Part shown: piece by piece, positions 61,677-64,000 of the stretch | Layout: each line of letters begins with the position of its first letter | How positions within the stretch are numbered: position 1 is the stretch's first letter | NCBI RefSeq assembly: GCF_004349245.1 | Contig: NZ_SMLC01000011.1 | Span: 1 to 64,000, forward strand | Length of the DNA: 64,000 nucleotides | DNA from: Actinomadura sp. 6K520 | GTDB taxonomy: Bacteria > Actinomycetota > Actinomycetes > Streptosporangiales > Streptosporangiaceae | Reading direction: 5' to 3' | The notes under the pieces: generated by a model | Seen by the model: the letters and a program-made list of their open reading frames with translations, nothing else | Database searches by the model: none | Told to the model about the DNA's origin: nothing | Made by a program: the position numbers and the translations under genes

Positions 61677-62440
61677 CCAGGGCCGCGCAGAACCTGCTGC
61701 TGCTGTTCCTCGGCGCCGCCGTGCTGTGGATCACGCTCGTCAGCGGCGAGTACGTCAACTACGTGCGGCCGGGCTTCCGGTACCCGCTGGTGGCCGCGGC
61801 GGCGGCGCTGCTGGCCCTGGGCGCCGCCGGGCTGCGCCGGGAATGGCGGGACGCTCCGGGACACGGCCACGACGCCTGCCACCCCGACCCTGGGCATGGG
61901 CACGACGACGGGCACGGGCACGACCACTCGCGGGGGCCGCGGGTGGCGTGGCTGCTCGGCCTGCCCGTGCTGGCGATCTTCGTGATCGCGCCGCCCGCGC
62001 TCGGCTCGTTCAGCGCGGCGCGCGACGCCGACCGCGCGGCGCCGCCGCCCGCCCCGCCGGACGACGGCTTCCGCCCGCTGTCCGCCGCCGGGGGGCCGGT
62101 CGACATGCCCCTGGGCGAGTTCATCGGCCGCGCCTACGAGGCCCAGACCGGCGACCCCGCGAAACTCCAGGGCGTCCCCGTGCGGCTGACCGGGTTCGTG
62201 ACCCCGGCCGGGAAGGGCCAGGGCGGCTGGCAGCTCACCCGGATGAAGATCGCCTGCTGTGCGGGCGACGCCGTCCCGTTCCCGGTGCGGGTGCGCGGCG
62301 TCCCGCAGCCGCCCGCCGACTCCTGGGTCCGGGTCACGGGCGTCTGGGAGCCGCCCGTCCAGACGGACCGGACGGTCGTGCAGACCCTCCGCGCCCACTC
62401 CCTCAGAAAGATCGAGGAGCCGAAGAACCCCTACGAGTGA
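61673..62440 (+). CDS. TIGR03943-family permease partner protein
   Basis: A 255-residue protein coupled to the DUF318 permease. Two membrane segments at the N-terminus and a third at about 95-115 surround a striking His/Asp-rich loop (HGHDACHPDPGHGHDDGHGHDH) that should bind zinc or another transition metal. The C-terminal domain (GEFIGRAYEAQTGDPAKLQGVPVRLTGFVTP...IACCAGDA) is the conserved extracytoplasmic part, with a Cys pair. This gene pair is frequently under Zur control in actinobacteria (family knowledge), so a role in metal handling is likely. Confidence 0.82.
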   Translation: MTRAAQNLLLLFLGAAVLWITLVSGEYVNYVRPGFRYPLVAAAAALLALGAAGLRREWRDAPGHGHDACHPDPGHGHDDGHGHDHSRGPRVAWLLGLPVLAIFVIAPPALGSFSAARDADRAAPPPAPPDDGFRPLSAAGGPVDMPLGEFIGRAYEAQTGDPAKLQGVPVRLTGFVTPAGKGQGGWQLTRMKIACCAGDAVPFPVRVRGVPQPPADSWVRVTGVWEPPVQTDRTVVQTLRAHSLRKIEEPKNPYE

Positions 62441-62449
62441 CCCACTCTG

Positions 62450-64000
62450 TCAGGGTGCGTGCAGGTCGGCGAGTTCCTTGCGGCCCTCGTCCAGCCTGCC
62501 CGGGATGAGGAGGAGCGTGCAGGCCCGCTCGTAACGGGCACCGATGCGTTCCCAGTCCTCGGCGGCGGCGGACAGTTCGTCCGGGTCGTCGTGGAGGCGT
62601 CCCGCGGCGCGGGTGAGGCAGGCGGCGGCCCAGTCGTTCTCCGCCGCGGTGTCGCGGGCGGCGGCGAGCCGTTCGGCCGCGTCGGGCAGCCCGGTCGCGA
62701 CGGCCAGTTCGGCACCGGCGGCGCGGGCGTACGTCCGGTACCAGTCCTGCGGCGGGAAGTCCGCGAACGCCGCATCGGCGAGGCGCGGGTCCGGCCGCCC
62801 GGACCGCAGCGCGATCCGGGCGTCGACGAACGCGGCGAACGAGGCGAGGTACCGGGACCGGGCGGCGCCGGCGACCCGTTCCGCGCGGGCGCGCCACAAC
62901 CGGAACCCGGCCTCCTCGCCGAGCAGCCCGTGCGCGAGGGCGGCCGCCGCGACCGCCGGGGCCATCCAGGCGAGGGGGCTTCCCGCCTGCTCGCACACCT
63001 CCCACAGGGTCGGCGCGTGGTGCAGCGCCTCGCGCAGGCCGCCGGTCAGGACGAGCGGCGGGAGCAGGGTGCTCACCGCGACCGGCGACCGCTCCCCGAT
63101 CAGGTCGTCGGCGGCGGCGAGCCGGGCCGTGGCCAGCGCGGCGGGCAGGTCCCCGGCCGCGACGGCACAGGAGGACCCCATGTGGAACGCGTCGGTGATC
63201 TCCGGGGCCGGGTACGGGACGTCGCGCGGCATCGTGGGCAGCAGCCCGACCCGTTCCGCGGCGACGCGGTGCGCCTCGCGGAACCGCCCGGCGGCGAGCG
63301 CGGCGATCCCCGCCGCGTCGAGCGCTCCGCAGACCAGCACGGGGTCGCCGGTCGCGCGGGCGGCGGCGACCGCGCCGCCGACCAGGGACGGCTCCGGGGT
63401 GACCTTCTCCTCGCGGGCGTTCCACGTGCGGGCCGCGGCGAGGTGGGCGGCGACGAGGGGGTCCCGGTCGTCCCCGGCGGCCGCGGCGGCGGCGAGGAGG
63501 TCGCGGAGGCGCCCGTGCGGGATCTCGGTCTCGAACCCGGAGGGGTGCCGCTCGGCGGTCGTGACGGCGAACGCCAGCGCGACCGCCTCGGCGTTCCCGT
63601 CGCCGGCCGCGCGAGCCCGGTCCGCCGCGGCGAGGAGCAGGTCGAAGGCGCGGCCCGTGTCGATGAGCGCGTGCGCGGCGTCCGCGGCGGCGCGCAGGTC
63701 GGCGACGGCCTCGCCCGAGGCGGCCGCCCGCCGGGCGGCCTCCTCGTAGTGGCCGGGCACCTCGCGCAGGAACCTGCGGGCGTAGGTGAGGTGGGCGAGG
63801 GATCGGGCCAGCCGGTGCGGGACGGCGGCGCGGCCGGGCGGCGCGCCCGCGAGGGCCGACCTCAGGTCGTCGGCGACGGCGTCGAAGCCGGCGCGCCACC
63901 GGCCGTCCATCCGGCCCTCCAGCTCGGCGGCCGTCGCGGCGGCCCACCGCAGGTGGCGGTCCCGCACGGCGTCGCCCTCGCCGCTGTCCTCCAGCCGTTC
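62450..64000 (-). CDS. TPR-rich C-terminal part of an ATPase regulator (partial)
   Basis: The frame is open to the right edge of the window, so at least 516 residues are seen and the N-terminus is missing. The visible part is Ala-rich, helical and TPR-like. LEDSGEGDAVRDRHLRWAAATAAELE is the junction usually found between the AAA/NB-ARC module and the TPR region of AfsR/LuxR-type regulators. A GTG at 63967 is not a believable start. Expected upstream are an NTPase and possibly a SARP or LuxR DNA-binding domain. Convergent with the metal-handling pair. Confidence 0.65.
   Translation of the reverse strand, partial: ERLEDSGEGDAVRDRHLRWAAATAAELEGRMDGRWRAGFDAVADDLRSALAGAPPGRAAVPHRLARSLAHLTYARRFLREVPGHYEEAARRAAASGEAVADLRAAADAAHALIDTGRAFDLLLAAADRARAAGDGNAEAVALAFAVTTAERHPSGFETEIPHGRLRDLLAAAAAAGDDRDPLVAAHLAAARTWNAREEKVTPEPSLVGGAVAAARATGDPVLVCGALDAAGIAALAAGRFREAHRVAAERVGLLPTMPRDVPYPAPEITDAFHMGSSCAVAAGDLPAALATARLAAADDLIGERSPVAVSTLLPPLVLTGGLREALHHAPTLWEVCEQAGSPLAWMAPAVAAAALAHGLLGEEAGFRLWRARAERVAGAARSRYLASFAAFVDARIALRSGRPDPRLADAAFADFPPQDWYRTYARAAGAELAVATGLPDAAERLAAARDTAAENDWAAACLTRAAGRLHDDPDELSAAAEDWERIGARYERACTLLLIPGRLDEGRKELADLHAP

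Overview
The window is very high-GC DNA with strong third-position G/C bias, frequent GTG starts and overlapping stop/start codons. Its gene families (SARP regulator, nSTAND1-WD40 and NACHT proteins, PknB-like kinases fused to PQQ propellers, SpoIIE phosphatase, DUF5994, NDMA-dependent alcohol dehydrogenase) point to a filamentous actinomycete. I would guess the Actinomadura/Thermomonosporaceae neighbourhood, but that is an inference from gene content. I see no rRNA, tRNA, CRISPR array or prophage.

Layout. 1-4.3 kb: a TetR regulator, an alkyl-sulfatase-type metallo-hydrolase and a divergent DUF1214/serine-hydrolase operon; both promoters carry the same TTGCACT-N3-AGTGCAA palindrome. 4.4-9.5 kb: an MFS transporter and a fused hydantoinase/oxoprolinase. 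9.6-15.1 kb: a sugar/glycolipid locus with a GT-C enzyme, an epimerase, a GT2 transferase, GtrA, a methyltransferase and a convincing SqdB (UDP-sulfoquinovose synthase). 15.5-22 kb: small membrane/PH-domain proteins, a CBS protein, a 5'-truncated phosphodiesterase, a cholesterol-oxidase-like enzyme and a TetR. 22-30 kb: LysR, a SpoIIE phosphatase with STAS and DUF5994 proteins, a secreted PHB-depolymerase-like esterase, a MazG-NUDIX fusion and a divergent Nramp-family carrier.

30-38.4 kb: a SARP regulator divergent from a compact operon encoding an nSTAND1-WD40 ATPase (14 WD repeats), an unrecognised 223-aa protein and an HTH-NACHT protein with a membrane domain, followed by a 98-aa protein. 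This is the best candidate for an undescribed signalling or conflict system. 38.4-43 kb: a second DUF5994 gene with a GAF protein, a cold-shock protein with a hairpin in its leader, a Tat-exported M28 peptidase and a universal stress protein behind DosR-like boxes. 43-50 kb: two tandem kinase-PQQ receptors, an alcohol dehydrogenase and small proteins. 50-59 kb: acyl-CoA synthetase, MpaB-type oxygenase, TetR, a fused glycine-betaine methyltransferase, and an ABC exporter facing a two-component system across a 17-bp dyad. 59-64 kb: a TnpB-only IS200/IS605-type element just upstream of a two-gene DUF318/TIGR03943 system, then an ATPase regulator that runs off the end.

Several 3'-end gene fossils (22.0 kb, 43.1 kb) and the truncated gene at 18.8 kb show that this region has undergone repeated deletion or rearrangement.
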